Positions 15,563 through 23,691 of a stretch of DNA of 64,000 nucleotides are shown here, in pieces. This stretch comes from Actinoplanes sandaracinus (GTDB lineage Bacteria; Actinomycetota; Actinomycetes; Mycobacteriales; Micromonosporaceae). The stretch spans positions 106,924 through 170,923 of the forward strand of contig NZ_JASCTH010000012.1 in assembly GCF_030009775.1 (NCBI RefSeq), in the 5' to 3' direction. The translations under genes and the position numbers were made by a program. A model generated the notes under the pieces. That model was given only the letters and a program-made list of their open reading frames with translations, was not told the origin of the DNA and searched no databases. Position 1 is the first letter of the stretch. The number at the start of each line of letters is the position of its first letter.

Positions 15563-16747
15563 TCAGTTGGTGAGGGTGGTCAGGGTCTGGGTGACGACGT
15601 TGGCCCGGGTGCGCCCGTCGTCGCGTACCTGCCGCAGGTAATAGGCCTGGTTGGGGGCGTGCTGGGTCCCGAACCGCCACTCTCCGCGCGGGCTGTCGAC
15701 GGCGCCGAGCGCCGCGATGGCCTTGTTGACGGCCTCGCCGGTGAGGTCGTTTCCGGCGGCCGCGATCGCCTTGTCCAGCAGCAGGGCGGCGTCCCAGCCG
15801 GTGACGGCGTAGATGTTCGGCGCGGCCCCGAACTTGTCCTGGTAGGCGGGGGCGAACGCGCGGTTGGCCGGGTTGTCGAGGTTGGGGGCGTAGTTCATGA
15901 CGGTGTAGACGCCGTCGGCGGCCGCCTGCTGGGCGCCGAGGACCGCGCCTTCGGTGAGGAAGCCCGCCCCGTACAGCGGGATCTTGAGGTCGGCCTGCTG
16001 GTACTGCTTGACGAAGTCGACGGCCGCGGTGCCGGCGTAGAACGTGTAGACGGCCTTGGCGCCGGATTCCTTGACCTGGTTCAGGAAGGGCAGGAAGTTG
16101 GTGGTGGCTGGCCACGGCGTCCAGGTGGTCTTGCCGTCGGGGTTGGCGAGCCGGCCGCCGGCCTTGGTGAAGGCGTCGGTGAAGCCGCCGAGCTGGTCGT
16201 ACCCGCCCTGGTAGTCGGGGCCGATGACGTAGACCGGGCCGTCGACGGCGGTCTTCATGTAACCGGCGACGGCTTCGCCCATCTCGCGGGACAGCCACGA
16301 CGTGTGCCAGGTGTAGCTGACGTCGGTGAGGGTGGACGGGCGGCCGCCGGTGCCGATGAACGGCACCTTCTTCGCGGTGGCGGGGGCGGCCACGGCGGAG
16401 GCCGCGTCGGCGTTGGCGGTGCCGACAAGCACCGCGGCGCGGTCGCTGTCGAGGAGTTTCTTCGCCGCGGTGAGGGCGGAGGCCTGATTGGTGCCCTCGT
16501 CGGCGGTGACGGTCTTGATCGTCCGGCCTCCGAGTTTGCCGCCGTGCGTGTCCAGGTAGAGCTGCCAGCCGGCGGCCTGGTCCTTGCCGAGCGCCGCGTA
16601 CGGGCCGGAGGCGGGCCAGATCAGCCCCACGGTGAGGGTGCCGTCGCCGGCGGCCGGGCGGCCGGTGTCGAGGCTGGACCCGGAGCAGCCGGTGGCGGCG
16701 AGCAGCACGGCGGCCGCCGCCGCGAGCAGGCTCTGTGGGTGTCTCAC
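15563..16747 (-). CDS. LivK-type substrate-binding lipoprotein
   Basis: A 394-residue receptor with a lipoprotein signal and lipobox AATGC (Cys near residue 21). It is followed by a type 1 periplasmic-binding domain: LTVGLIWPASGPYAALGKDQ, then TVTADEGTNQASALTAAKKL, and the ligand-lobe segment VIGPDYQGGYDQL. The GTG at 16747 has AGGAG about six bases upstream. It begins seven bases after the stop of the Roc-type GTPase, which links the transporter to the conservon. The fold is shared by receptors for branched-chain amino acids, urea and short amides, so the ligand is open. Confidence 0.9.
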   Translation of the reverse strand: MRHPQSLLAAAAAVLLAATGCSGSSLDTGRPAAGDGTLTVGLIWPASGPYAALGKDQAAGWQLYLDTHGGKLGGRTIKTVTADEGTNQASALTAAKKLLDSDRAAVLVGTANADAASAVAAPATAKKVPFIGTGGRPSTLTDVSYTWHTSWLSREMGEAVAGYMKTAVDGPVYVIGPDYQGGYDQLGGFTDAFTKAGGRLANPDGKTTWTPWPATTNFLPFLNQVKESGAKAVYTFYAGTAAVDFVKQYQQADLKIPLYGAGFLTEGAVLGAQQAAADGVYTVMNYAPNLDNPANRAFAPAYQDKFGAAPNIYAVTGWDAALLLDKAIAAAGNDLTGEAVNKAIAALGAVDSPRGEWRFGTQHAPNQAYYLRQVRDDGRTRANVVTQTLTTLTN

Positions 16748-16754
16748 GGTTCTC

Positions 16755-17333
16755 CTAAATGTGGTGGACGGCGCGGTAGCAGGCGGCCACGTGCTGGACG
16801 AGCCGGATCAGGGTGTCGCGGACCTGGTGCCGGTCACGGGCGTCGCAGGTGAGGACGGGAACGGCCGGGGCGACGCCGAGCGCCTCGCGCAGTTCGGCGT
16901 CCGCGATGCGGGCGGCGCCGGGGAAGGCGTTGACGGCGACGACGTACGGGATCGAGCGGGCGTCGAAGTAGTCGACGGCCGGGAACGCGTCGGCGAGGCG
17001 GCGCACGTCGGCGAGGACTACCGCGCCGATGCCGCCGCTGGTGACCTCGTCCCACATGAACCAGTACCGCCGCTGCCCGGGTGTGCCGAACAGGTAGAGC
17101 ACCAGCAGGTCGTCGATGGTGATGCGGCCGAAGTCCATGGCGACCGTGGTGGTCTCCTTGCCGCGGGTGAGGCTGAGGTCGTCGGCGTCCGCGGCCGCTT
17201 CGGTCGACAGGGCTTCGGAGCGCAGCGGCACCACGTCGGAGACCGACCCGATGAAGGTGGTCTTGCCGGCCCCGAAACCGCCCGCGACAACGATCTTGGC
17301 AGCCCGGATGCTGTCGGCTCGGGTGCTGGTCAT
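16755..17333 (-). CDS. conservon GTP-binding protein (CvnD/Roc type)
   Basis: A 192-residue small GTPase. The P-loop GGFGAGKTT is at 18-26, and GKETTTVAMDFGRI provides switch I. Switch II is LFGTPGQRRYWFMWDE, where the canonical DxxG is TPG, as is usual in CvnD proteins. The NKxD position reads VNAFPG. In Streptomyces conservons this GTPase interacts with the roadblock partner and transmits the kinase signal. It overlaps the roadblock gene by four bases and is followed after seven bases by livK. Confidence 0.9.
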   Translation of the reverse strand: MTSTRADSIRAAKIVVAGGFGAGKTTFIGSVSDVVPLRSEALSTEAAADADDLSLTRGKETTTVAMDFGRITIDDLLVLYLFGTPGQRRYWFMWDEVTSGGIGAVVLADVRRLADAFPAVDYFDARSIPYVVAVNAFPGAARIADAELREALGVAPAVPVLTCDARDRHQVRDTLIRLVQHVAACYRAVHHI

Positions 17334-17746
17334 GCGGTCACGCGGGGGCCGGGTTCGAGCACACGGCCGGCGGCCTCGCCGAGCCGGACCAGTTCGTGGT
17401 GCACCCGGCCCATCTCGGCGTCGAACCCGGCGAGGGCGGTCAGCACCAGCCGCCGGGACGGCCGCTGCACGATCACCCAGCCGGAGTCGAAGTTGACGAC
17501 GATGTCGTGCACCTCGCCGGCCCGCATGAACGAGGCCATGCCGACGGCCAGGCCGATCAGGCCGGAGGTGCTGGCGCCGAGCTGGTCGCGGATGGCCGGG
17601 TCGACGCCACCGCTCGCGGCCAGGGGGATGCCGTCGCCGGAGACCGCGAGGGCGTGACTGACGTCGGGGTTCTCCGAGCAGAAGCGGTCGAGCAGGAAAC
17701 CGAGGGCTCGGCTGACCCCGGGGGCCGGGGTGTCGGGGAAGGTCAT
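17330..17746 (-). CDS. roadblock/LC7 domain protein (CvnB type)
   Basis: A 138-residue roadblock/LC7 protein opening with RALGFLLDRFCSENPDVSHA, then ALAVSGDGIPLAASGGVDPA and the segment RDQLGASTSGLIGLAVGMAS. CvnB proteins act as regulators or activating partners of the conservon GTPase. Its start overlaps the kinase stop and its stop overlaps the GTPase start, each as ATGA. In a complete conservon a DUF742 protein (CvnC) lies between B and D; here there is no room for one. Confidence 0.9.
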   Translation of the reverse strand: MTFPDTPAPGVSRALGFLLDRFCSENPDVSHALAVSGDGIPLAASGGVDPAIRDQLGASTSGLIGLAVGMASFMRAGEVHDIVVNFDSGWVIVQRPSRRLVLTALAGFDAEMGRVHHELVRLGEAAGRVLEPGPRVTA

Positions 17747-19983
17747 CGGGGGCCAATCTGTGTGGGGGTGCTGCGGGAGAGCCGGGCGCTGGCGGCGAAG
17801 GCGGCCATTCCCCGGGCTGCGGCCGAACGGTCGCGGGGCGGGGCCGCGGACGCCGGCGCGGGTGGTTCGACAGCCGGCAGGGCGTATTCGCCGGGGACGC
17901 GGACCGGCAGGCCGTGTGCGGTGCGCCGCCGTGGTGGCGGGGCGTCGGCCAGGGTCGACGCGGCGGCCGACGCGCTCGCCCACGCCGCGGGGAGCGCGGG
18001 CCGGGCGGCATCGTGGTGGAAGTACGGGTGTGCGACCTCCTCGAAGATCCTGAGCGGGGTGCCGGGCGCCGGCGGCGGCCAGGGCGGCGGCGCCGCGGGG
18101 GCATGGGCCGGGCCGACGGTGAACAGGACGCCGGGAACGATCACGTCGGCGCGGGTGCCGGCGCCGGCCGAGCGCAGCGCCACGTCGAGACCGAGACGTG
18201 CCGCGATGCGGCCCACCACCGGCAGTCCCATGTGCCGGGCGGTCTCGGCGTCCAGGCGGAAGGTGGCCAGGCGATCCATGAGGTACGGCAACCGGCTCTC
18301 CGGGATCCCCATCCCGTCGTCGCTGACCTGGATGTGGACCCGGTCCCCCACGTGGTGGGCCTCGACGCGCACCGGGCTGCCCGGGGCGGAGAACCGGACC
18401 GCGTTGTCGACGAGTTCGGTGAGCACGTGCACGATCTCCTCGGCGTGCTCGGGCACGATCAGCACCGACGTCTCCACGCGGGCGTCGTCGACCTGGTCGT
18501 ACGCGTTGTGCACCCGGCTGATCGCCGCTTTGACCACGTCGGCGAGCGGGATGGGCCGCCGGGCCGGCTGTCCCGCCCGGCCGCCGGCGAAGACGAACAG
18601 GTTCGCGATGAGCCGCTGGATGCCGGTGGCCCGCTGGTCGAGTTCGAACAGCCGCCGGAGCCGGTCCGGGTCCTCCTCGTCCTGTTCGAGGGCGTCGATG
18701 GCGGCCATCACCCGCTGGCCCTGGCGTTGCAGCTGCCGGGCGATGGCTTCCATGACCGTGGCGATGACGGCCTGGAGTTGCGCCTGGTCGGCGGCGAGGC
18801 TCACGGCCGTACGAGAGACGTGGTTGAAGGCCCGGGCGACCTCGCCGATCTCGTCCCGGCCGGTGACGGCGATCGCCTGCCCCGCCTGTTCGACGAGTTC
18901 GGCCGCGGCGGCCGGGTCGGGCCGGCCGGCGGTGAGCCGGGCGACCACCGTGGGCAGTGTGGTGGCGGTGGCGGCCGCGCCGTGGGTGAGCGCCCGCAGT
19001 GACCGGGTCATCGACCGGGTGATCCACCACCCGGCCGCCATCGGCACCACGAGGCAGAACAGGACCGCGGCGGCGAGCAGCAGGATCTCCCGGTGCTGGT
19101 CGTCGCGTTCCGCGGTCACGGCGCGCACGAGTTCGGCGTCCAGCGACCGTTCGACGGCGTGGAGCTGGTCCATCCGGGCGCCGAGCGCGCCGGTCCACTG
19201 CTCCGGCGGGACGGCCCAAGTCAGATCGGCGCCGGGCGGGCTGTTGGCGGCCAGCGCCTGGAGACGTTCGGCGTCGGTCACGGCCGGGGAGCCCGGCTGT
19301 GCGTCGAGCCGTGCCTCCCAGGCGGGCGGGGAGAGCCGGCGGAAGCCTTCGAGGTTGTCGGCGTGGGCGGCGGCGGACGCCACCACCTGCTGTTGTTCGA
19401 TGGCGGTGAGCCGGCCGGCGGCGAGTGCCGGCAGGACGGTGACCTGGAGCCGGCCGAGGGCCTCGATGCTGTCGGAGAGGCCGGCGACGGCGCGCAGCCG
19501 GGTGCTGGTGCCGGTGTCCACGTTGAGCTGTCCCATGCCGGCGCGGTATCCGGTCAGGTCGGCGATCATGGTGCGGTAGCGGAACAGGACGAGGCTGGCG
19601 GGGACCTCCCGCCCGCCGCGCACCTGTTCGCGCAGCGAGGGCAGGGCGCCGGCCGGGCCGCCGGGGTACCTCGCCAGCACCGCGTCGGTGCGCAGGGTGG
19701 CCTCCCGGTAGGCGGTGATCGTCTCGGGCCCGGATCGCCGGGCGAAGACGAGGCCGGCGGCGGCGCGTTCGCGTTGGAGGGCCGCGGCCAGTTCCCCGGC
19801 GGTGAGGCTGAGCCCGACCAGGCGGCGGGCCTCGTCGGCGCGGGAGGCGGCGGCCGCGGCGCCGTAGCCGATCACGCCGGACAACACCAGGATCACCAGG
19901 ACGGTCGGGGTGATCAGCAGGGCCAGTTTGGTGCGGATCGGACGGTCGGTCAGGCGCGGCAAAGCCGGCCTTGCGAACTTCAT
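17743..19983 (-). CDS. conservon sensor kinase with nitrate/nitrite-sensing (NIT) domain, CvnA type
   Basis: A 746-residue membrane protein. TM1 is at about 20-45, followed by an external helical NIT-type domain with an RERAAAGLVFARR segment typical of nitrate-sensing domains, TM2 at about 300-322, a HAMP-like region and a GHKL ATPase with N-box ELVDNAVRFS and DDGMGI. The last 130 residues are a Pro/Ala/Arg-rich tail, as in other CvnA proteins. The helix that usually carries LDHLATR and RRHxENL reads LDQRATGIQRLIANL, without His, so autophosphorylation is doubtful. First gene of the proposed kinase-to-transporter operon. Confidence 0.88.
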   Translation of the reverse strand: MKFARPALPRLTDRPIRTKLALLITPTVLVILVLSGVIGYGAAAAASRADEARRLVGLSLTAGELAAALQRERAAAGLVFARRSGPETITAYREATLRTDAVLARYPGGPAGALPSLREQVRGGREVPASLVLFRYRTMIADLTGYRAGMGQLNVDTGTSTRLRAVAGLSDSIEALGRLQVTVLPALAAGRLTAIEQQQVVASAAAHADNLEGFRRLSPPAWEARLDAQPGSPAVTDAERLQALAANSPPGADLTWAVPPEQWTGALGARMDQLHAVERSLDAELVRAVTAERDDQHREILLLAAAVLFCLVVPMAAGWWITRSMTRSLRALTHGAAATATTLPTVVARLTAGRPDPAAAAELVEQAGQAIAVTGRDEIGEVARAFNHVSRTAVSLAADQAQLQAVIATVMEAIARQLQRQGQRVMAAIDALEQDEEDPDRLRRLFELDQRATGIQRLIANLFVFAGGRAGQPARRPIPLADVVKAAISRVHNAYDQVDDARVETSVLIVPEHAEEIVHVLTELVDNAVRFSAPGSPVRVEAHHVGDRVHIQVSDDGMGIPESRLPYLMDRLATFRLDAETARHMGLPVVGRIAARLGLDVALRSAGAGTRADVIVPGVLFTVGPAHAPAAPPPWPPPAPGTPLRIFEEVAHPYFHHDAARPALPAAWASASAAASTLADAPPPRRRTAHGLPVRVPGEYALPAVEPPAPASAAPPRDRSAAARGMAAFAASARLSRSTPTQIGPR

Positions 19984-20208
19984 GGTGTGCGTTTCCCCCG
20001 GGTCCGGCTAGCGGCGGTGCCCGCCGCATGCCCCACCAGCGACTCAGCGCACATATACGATCACGGATGGATGCGGCTTCGGGAGGTACCGACTTCCGGT
20101 CCGACCTGGCATTCCGGGTACTTTTCGAGAAGTTAACACCAATTCGACCCTTGCGCCCCGGATGCCCCATGGCAAAGAATCGACCGATGCCCATGACCCG
20201 GGGATCCC

Positions 20209-21321
20209 ATGCCGCGCCGTCCTGACGCGATCCGCACGCCCAACCACGCGTTGCGAGAGGCGCGGCGGCGTCTGCCGTCACCGCACCGGGCCGGGCAGCC
20301 GCCGTCCCGCACGGAGTTCGCCGAGCTGGTCAACCAGGCCCTGCGGGCGCTCTATCCGGACCGCAACCTGAACTCTCTCGCGGTCGACTCGCGCTGGGTC
20401 GGCAAGCTGGAACGCGGCGAGCACCGCTGGCCGTGCCAGGAACGGCGGGCCGCGTTACGGCAGGTCACCGGAGCACGAACGGACGCCGGCATCGGCCTGT
20501 ACAGCCCGCGGCTGCTCGCCGACGGCCCGGCGCCGCCGGTCCGGGAGCCACGGCGGGTCGACATCGCGGCCGCGAATCCGGCCCGCCGCTACAACTACTG
20601 GCTCGGCGGGAAGGACCACTTCGCCGCCGACCGCGAGTCCGGCGACGCGATTGCGAGGGTGTTCCCCACCGTGGTCACCGCCGCCCGGGAGAACCGGGCC
20701 TTCCTGCGCCGCGGCGTGCGGCACCTGGCCGAGAGCGGGATCCGGCAGTTCCTGGACGTCGGCGCCGGGCTGCCGGCCGCGGAGAACACCCACGAGGTCG
20801 CGCAGGCCGTGGCCCCGGACTGCCGGGTCGTCTACGTCGACAACGATCCGGTCGTGATGGCCCATGCGCGCGCCCTGCTGGCCGGTGACCCCGAGGGCCG
20901 GATCGTGTGCCTGGAGGCCGACCTGCACGACCCGCAGGCGATCATCGCCCGGTCCGGCCTGGACCTGAGCCGGCCGGTCGGGTTGCTGCTGGTGGCGGTC
21001 CTGCATTTCGTGCACGACGACGAGGTCGCCACCACGGTCGTCAAGGAGCTGGTCAGCGCTCTGCCCAGCGGCAGCTTCCTGGTGCTCAGCCACGGCACGC
21101 TCGACTTCGCCGGCGAGCGGGCCGCCGCCGCGTTCGAGGAACTCGTCCGGTGCGGGCAGGCCGACATGCGGCCGCGGCCCAGGGCCCGGGTCGCCGAGTT
21201 CCTCGACGGCCTGCGGACCCTTGAGCCCGGCCTGGTCCCGGTCAGCCAGTGGCGCCCGGAACGGCCCGGGCCCGGCGCGGGCGAGGTGGCGAACTACGGC
21301 GCGGTCGCCCGGCTGCCGTGA
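20209..21321 (+). CDS. XRE-type HTH fused to Methyltransf_19 (DUF574) SAM methyltransferase
   Basis: A 370-residue two-domain protein. Residues about 12-95 form an actinobacterial XRE-like helix-turn-helix (NHALREARRRLPSP, TEFAELVNQAL, DSRWVGKLERGEHRWP). Residues about 115-370 are a Methyltransf_19 domain, with PARRYNYWLGGKDHFAADRE, motif I FLDVGAGLPAAENTHEVA, VVYVDNDPVV and the ending EVANYGAVARLP. Family members normally contain only the methyltransferase, like the gene at 29204. Divergent from the conservon across 225 bases. The fusion suggests a DNA-bound or self-regulating methyltransferase; the substrate is unknown. Confidence 0.87.
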   Translation: MPRRPDAIRTPNHALREARRRLPSPHRAGQPPSRTEFAELVNQALRALYPDRNLNSLAVDSRWVGKLERGEHRWPCQERRAALRQVTGARTDAGIGLYSPRLLADGPAPPVREPRRVDIAAANPARRYNYWLGGKDHFAADRESGDAIARVFPTVVTAARENRAFLRRGVRHLAESGIRQFLDVGAGLPAAENTHEVAQAVAPDCRVVYVDNDPVVMAHARALLAGDPEGRIVCLEADLHDPQAIIARSGLDLSRPVGLLLVAVLHFVHDDEVATTVVKELVSALPSGSFLVLSHGTLDFAGERAAAAFEELVRCGQADMRPRPRARVAEFLDGLRTLEPGLVPVSQWRPERPGPGAGEVANYGAVARLP

Positions 21322-21370
21322 CCGCGCCACACCTTCTCTAATTCCTACGACACCGATAGGATCCGCAGAC

Positions 21371-22711
21371 ATGAATGAGGGTGTGTACGACGAGCGCAGA
21401 CTGCGCGATTTCCTCGCCGGGCGGACGCGCGGTTTCTCCCGGCGGGAGTTGTTGGCGCTGACCGTCGCGATGGGCGCCGGAGCCGCCGCCCCCACAAGCC
21501 CGGCCGCCGCCGTGGGTGCCGGAGCCGCCGCCCCCACAAGCCCGGCCGCCGCCGTGGGTGCCGGAGCCGCCGCCCCCACAAGCCCGGCCGCCGCCGTGGG
21601 TGCCGGAGCCGCCGCCCCCACAAGCCCGGCCGCCGCCGCCTCGCCGATCGTCAAGCCCCTGCCCGCCGAACTGTTCCGGGCCCTCGGCACCAACGCGGAA
21701 ACCCGGTGGTCGGCGCTCAAGGATCAGGGCTACTACGTGCCGGTCGACCGGTTCTTCGTCCGCAACCACACCGTCACACCGGCCGTCGACGCGGCCACCT
21801 GGAACCTGGAGGTCTTCGGGTCCGGCCTGCGCGGCGGCCCGGTGAATTTCAGCCTCAAGGACCTGTTACGGCTGCCGAGCGTGACCGCGCCGGTCGCGAT
21901 CGAGTGCGCCGGCAACGGCCGCGGCTACTACACCACCCAGCAGGGCCAGACCGTCTCCGGTACGGCATGGCGGCTCGGCGCGATCGGCGTCGGCAGGTGG
22001 CGGGGGGTCCGGCTCTCCACCGTGCTGCGCCGGGCGGGCGTCACCCGCGACGCCGTGGACGTGCAGCCGGTCGGCCTGGACCCGAACTTCGTCAGCGGCG
22101 GCGTCGACCTCGGCCCGGTGCGCCGCCCGTTCCCGGTGCGCAAGGCGTTCGACGACGTGCTGCTCGCCTACGAACTCAACGGCGAGCCACTGCCGCCGGA
22201 CCACGGCTTCCCGGTCCGGGTCGTCGTGCCGCACTGGGTCGGCATCGCCTCGATCAAGTGGGTCGGGCGCATCGAGGTCGCCGCCGAGCCGCTGTTCTCC
22301 CCCTGGAACACGACGTTCTACCGGCTGTTCGGCCCGGACTTCCCGGCCGAGGGGCAGCCGTTCGACCGGCAGGTCGTCAAGAGCGCCTTCGAGCTCGACC
22401 CGGGAACCACGTTCCCGGCCGGCGTGCGCACTCGCCTCACCGGCCGGTCGTGGTCGGCGGACGGCCCGATCAGGAACGTGCGGGTCAGCACCGACGGGGG
22501 TACGACCTGGCGCCGCGCCCGTCCCTACGGCGGCACGCCCGGCGGGGCGTGGCAGCGCTGGGAGATCGACTGGACGCCGACGGCCGGCTCGCACCGGTTG
22601 CTCGCACGGGCCACCGACGTGCGCGGCAACACCCAGCCGGACGTGGCCCGGCACAACACGCTCGGCTACCTGTTCGACGCGGTCGTCCGCGTCGACGTGA
22701 CCGCGGCCTGA
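21371..22711 (+). CDS. sulfite-oxidase-like molybdopterin enzyme, Tat exported
   Basis: A 446-residue molybdenum enzyme. The twin-arginine motif FSRRELLAL is at 22-30, and a signal/linker of about 55 residues follows, made of four copies of a 14-residue Gly/Ala/Pro unit. The oxidoreductase domain carries APVAIECAGNGRGYY, with Cys179 the likely Mo ligand, and FPVRVVVPHWVGIASIKWVG for pterin binding. The C-terminal Mo-co dimerisation domain is at about 325-446. It would oxidise sulfite or a related substrate outside the membrane. No haem domain or adjacent cytochrome gene is visible. The ATG at 21371 is preferred over an upstream in-frame start that lacks the Tat layout. Confidence 0.88.
   Translation: MNEGVYDERRLRDFLAGRTRGFSRRELLALTVAMGAGAAAPTSPAAAVGAGAAAPTSPAAAVGAGAAAPTSPAAAVGAGAAAPTSPAAAASPIVKPLPAELFRALGTNAETRWSALKDQGYYVPVDRFFVRNHTVTPAVDAATWNLEVFGSGLRGGPVNFSLKDLLRLPSVTAPVAIECAGNGRGYYTTQQGQTVSGTAWRLGAIGVGRWRGVRLSTVLRRAGVTRDAVDVQPVGLDPNFVSGGVDLGPVRRPFPVRKAFDDVLLAYELNGEPLPPDHGFPVRVVVPHWVGIASIKWVGRIEVAAEPLFSPWNTTFYRLFGPDFPAEGQPFDRQVVKSAFELDPGTTFPAGVRTRLTGRSWSADGPIRNVRVSTDGGTTWRRARPYGGTPGGAWQRWEIDWTPTAGSHRLLARATDVRGNTQPDVARHNTLGYLFDAVVRVDVTAA
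21476..21637. repeat. four-copy 42-bp tandem repeat in Tat signal/linker
   Basis: Units begin at 21476, 21518, 21560 and 21602. The first three are identical over 42 bases and the fourth matches for 36. Each encodes 14 residues (A-G-A-A-A-P-T-S-P-A-A-A-V-G). The identity at silent positions points to recent expansion, and the multiple of three keeps the enzyme in frame. Confidence 0.92.
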
Positions 22712-22743
22712 CGCTCAGCTCCGACAAACCGATCTCCCGACGC

Positions 22744-23691
22744 TCAGCTCCAGTGTGGATTCCCGGCGGTGAGGCGGATGGTGAATCCGCCCGGGCGCCG
22801 GTCCAGCACCACGTGGTCGCAGAACAGGTGAATCAGCCAGAGACCGAGGCCGCCCCGGGTCGCGTCCCGGGGCGGCAGCAGCCCGGCGAAGGGGTCACGC
22901 GGGCCCGGCCCGTCGTCGGTCACGGCGGCCACCACCCGCTCGGCGCCGGTCCAGACACGCAGCCGGACGGTGCCCCGGCCGTGCCGGTAGGCGTTCACGA
23001 CCGCCTCGCTGACCGCCATGATCATCTCCTCCGTGGCCTGTGCCGTGAGGACGGCGCGGGCGGCGGCCCGGGTCGCCTCCCGGGCGATCCGGCCGGACGG
23101 GTCGGTCAGGTCGGCGTGCGGCGGCGTCCGCTGGAGCGGGTCTGTCGACGGCGCCCGCGGCTCCATCAGGAAGTCGGCCGGGAGGACGTAGCTGTCGCTG
23201 GGCGCGAACCCGACGTCCGGGCGCGCGGTCCGGCGGTGGGTGCGCATCACGTCCGCGAGCACCGCCCCCGGGGTGACCCTGGTGTCGTACGCGCACATGC
23301 TCCACACCGGGAACCCTTCGTACGCGTGATTCGCCGCCGCCTCGTAACGCGCCCACCAGTCCCAGGTCGCGCCGAGCGCCCGCGCTGGCAGCTCGCCGAC
23401 GATCCGGATCTGGTCCGCGCCCTCGGCGACGTACCCGGCGAGCATCTCCCGGTACTGCTTGATCGCCGCGGCCGGCCGCGCGTAGACCGCTCCCCCGGGC
23501 AGGAAGGTCACCCCGCCGGCCGCCGGCAACGCCGCCCGCACCAGCTCGGCGTTGTGCCTGCTCAGGGAGACCACTGCCGGCTCACCGGCCGCCATGCCAC
23601 CGAGCAGGAACGGCATGGTGACGGCGAGCAGATGGTCGTCGGAGTCGTAGCAGATCGCCTCGTGGAAGGAGCCTGTCCGTCCGGCCGTCAT
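22744..23691 (-). CDS. MEDS domain plus HATPase_c_2 regulator
   Basis: A 315-residue protein with an N-terminal MEDS (DcmR-type sensory) domain at about 8-180 (FHEAICYDSDDHLLAVTMPF, EPAVVSLSRHNAELV) and a C-terminal RsbW-like ATPase at about 205-315 with N-box AVSEAVVNAYRHG and GLGLWLIHLFCD. Its ATG overlaps the stop of the upstream MEDS-STAS gene (ATGA), which implies a coupled pair. The family architecture predicts an anti-sigma kinase whose activity is set by the MEDS sensor. Confidence 0.82.
   Translation of the reverse strand: MTAGRTGSFHEAICYDSDDHLLAVTMPFLLGGMAAGEPAVVSLSRHNAELVRAALPAAGGVTFLPGGAVYARPAAAIKQYREMLAGYVAEGADQIRIVGELPARALGATWDWWARYEAAANHAYEGFPVWSMCAYDTRVTPGAVLADVMRTHRRTARPDVGFAPSDSYVLPADFLMEPRAPSTDPLQRTPPHADLTDPSGRIAREATRAAARAVLTAQATEEMIMAVSEAVVNAYRHGRGTVRLRVWTGAERVVAAVTDDGPGPRDPFAGLLPPRDATRGGLGLWLIHLFCDHVVLDRRPGGFTIRLTAGNPHWS

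Noticed and set aside
14772..16298. A longer methyltransferase starting far upstream inside livK
   Set aside because: The extra 250 codons are an Arg-rich shadow of livK; the normal methyltransferase start is the ATG at 15545.
17330..20281. A 983-codon open frame linking kinase and roadblock regions
   Set aside because: Its N-terminal 840 codons are an Arg/Pro-rich shadow of the kinase gene; only the last 138 codons from 17746 are the real roadblock protein.
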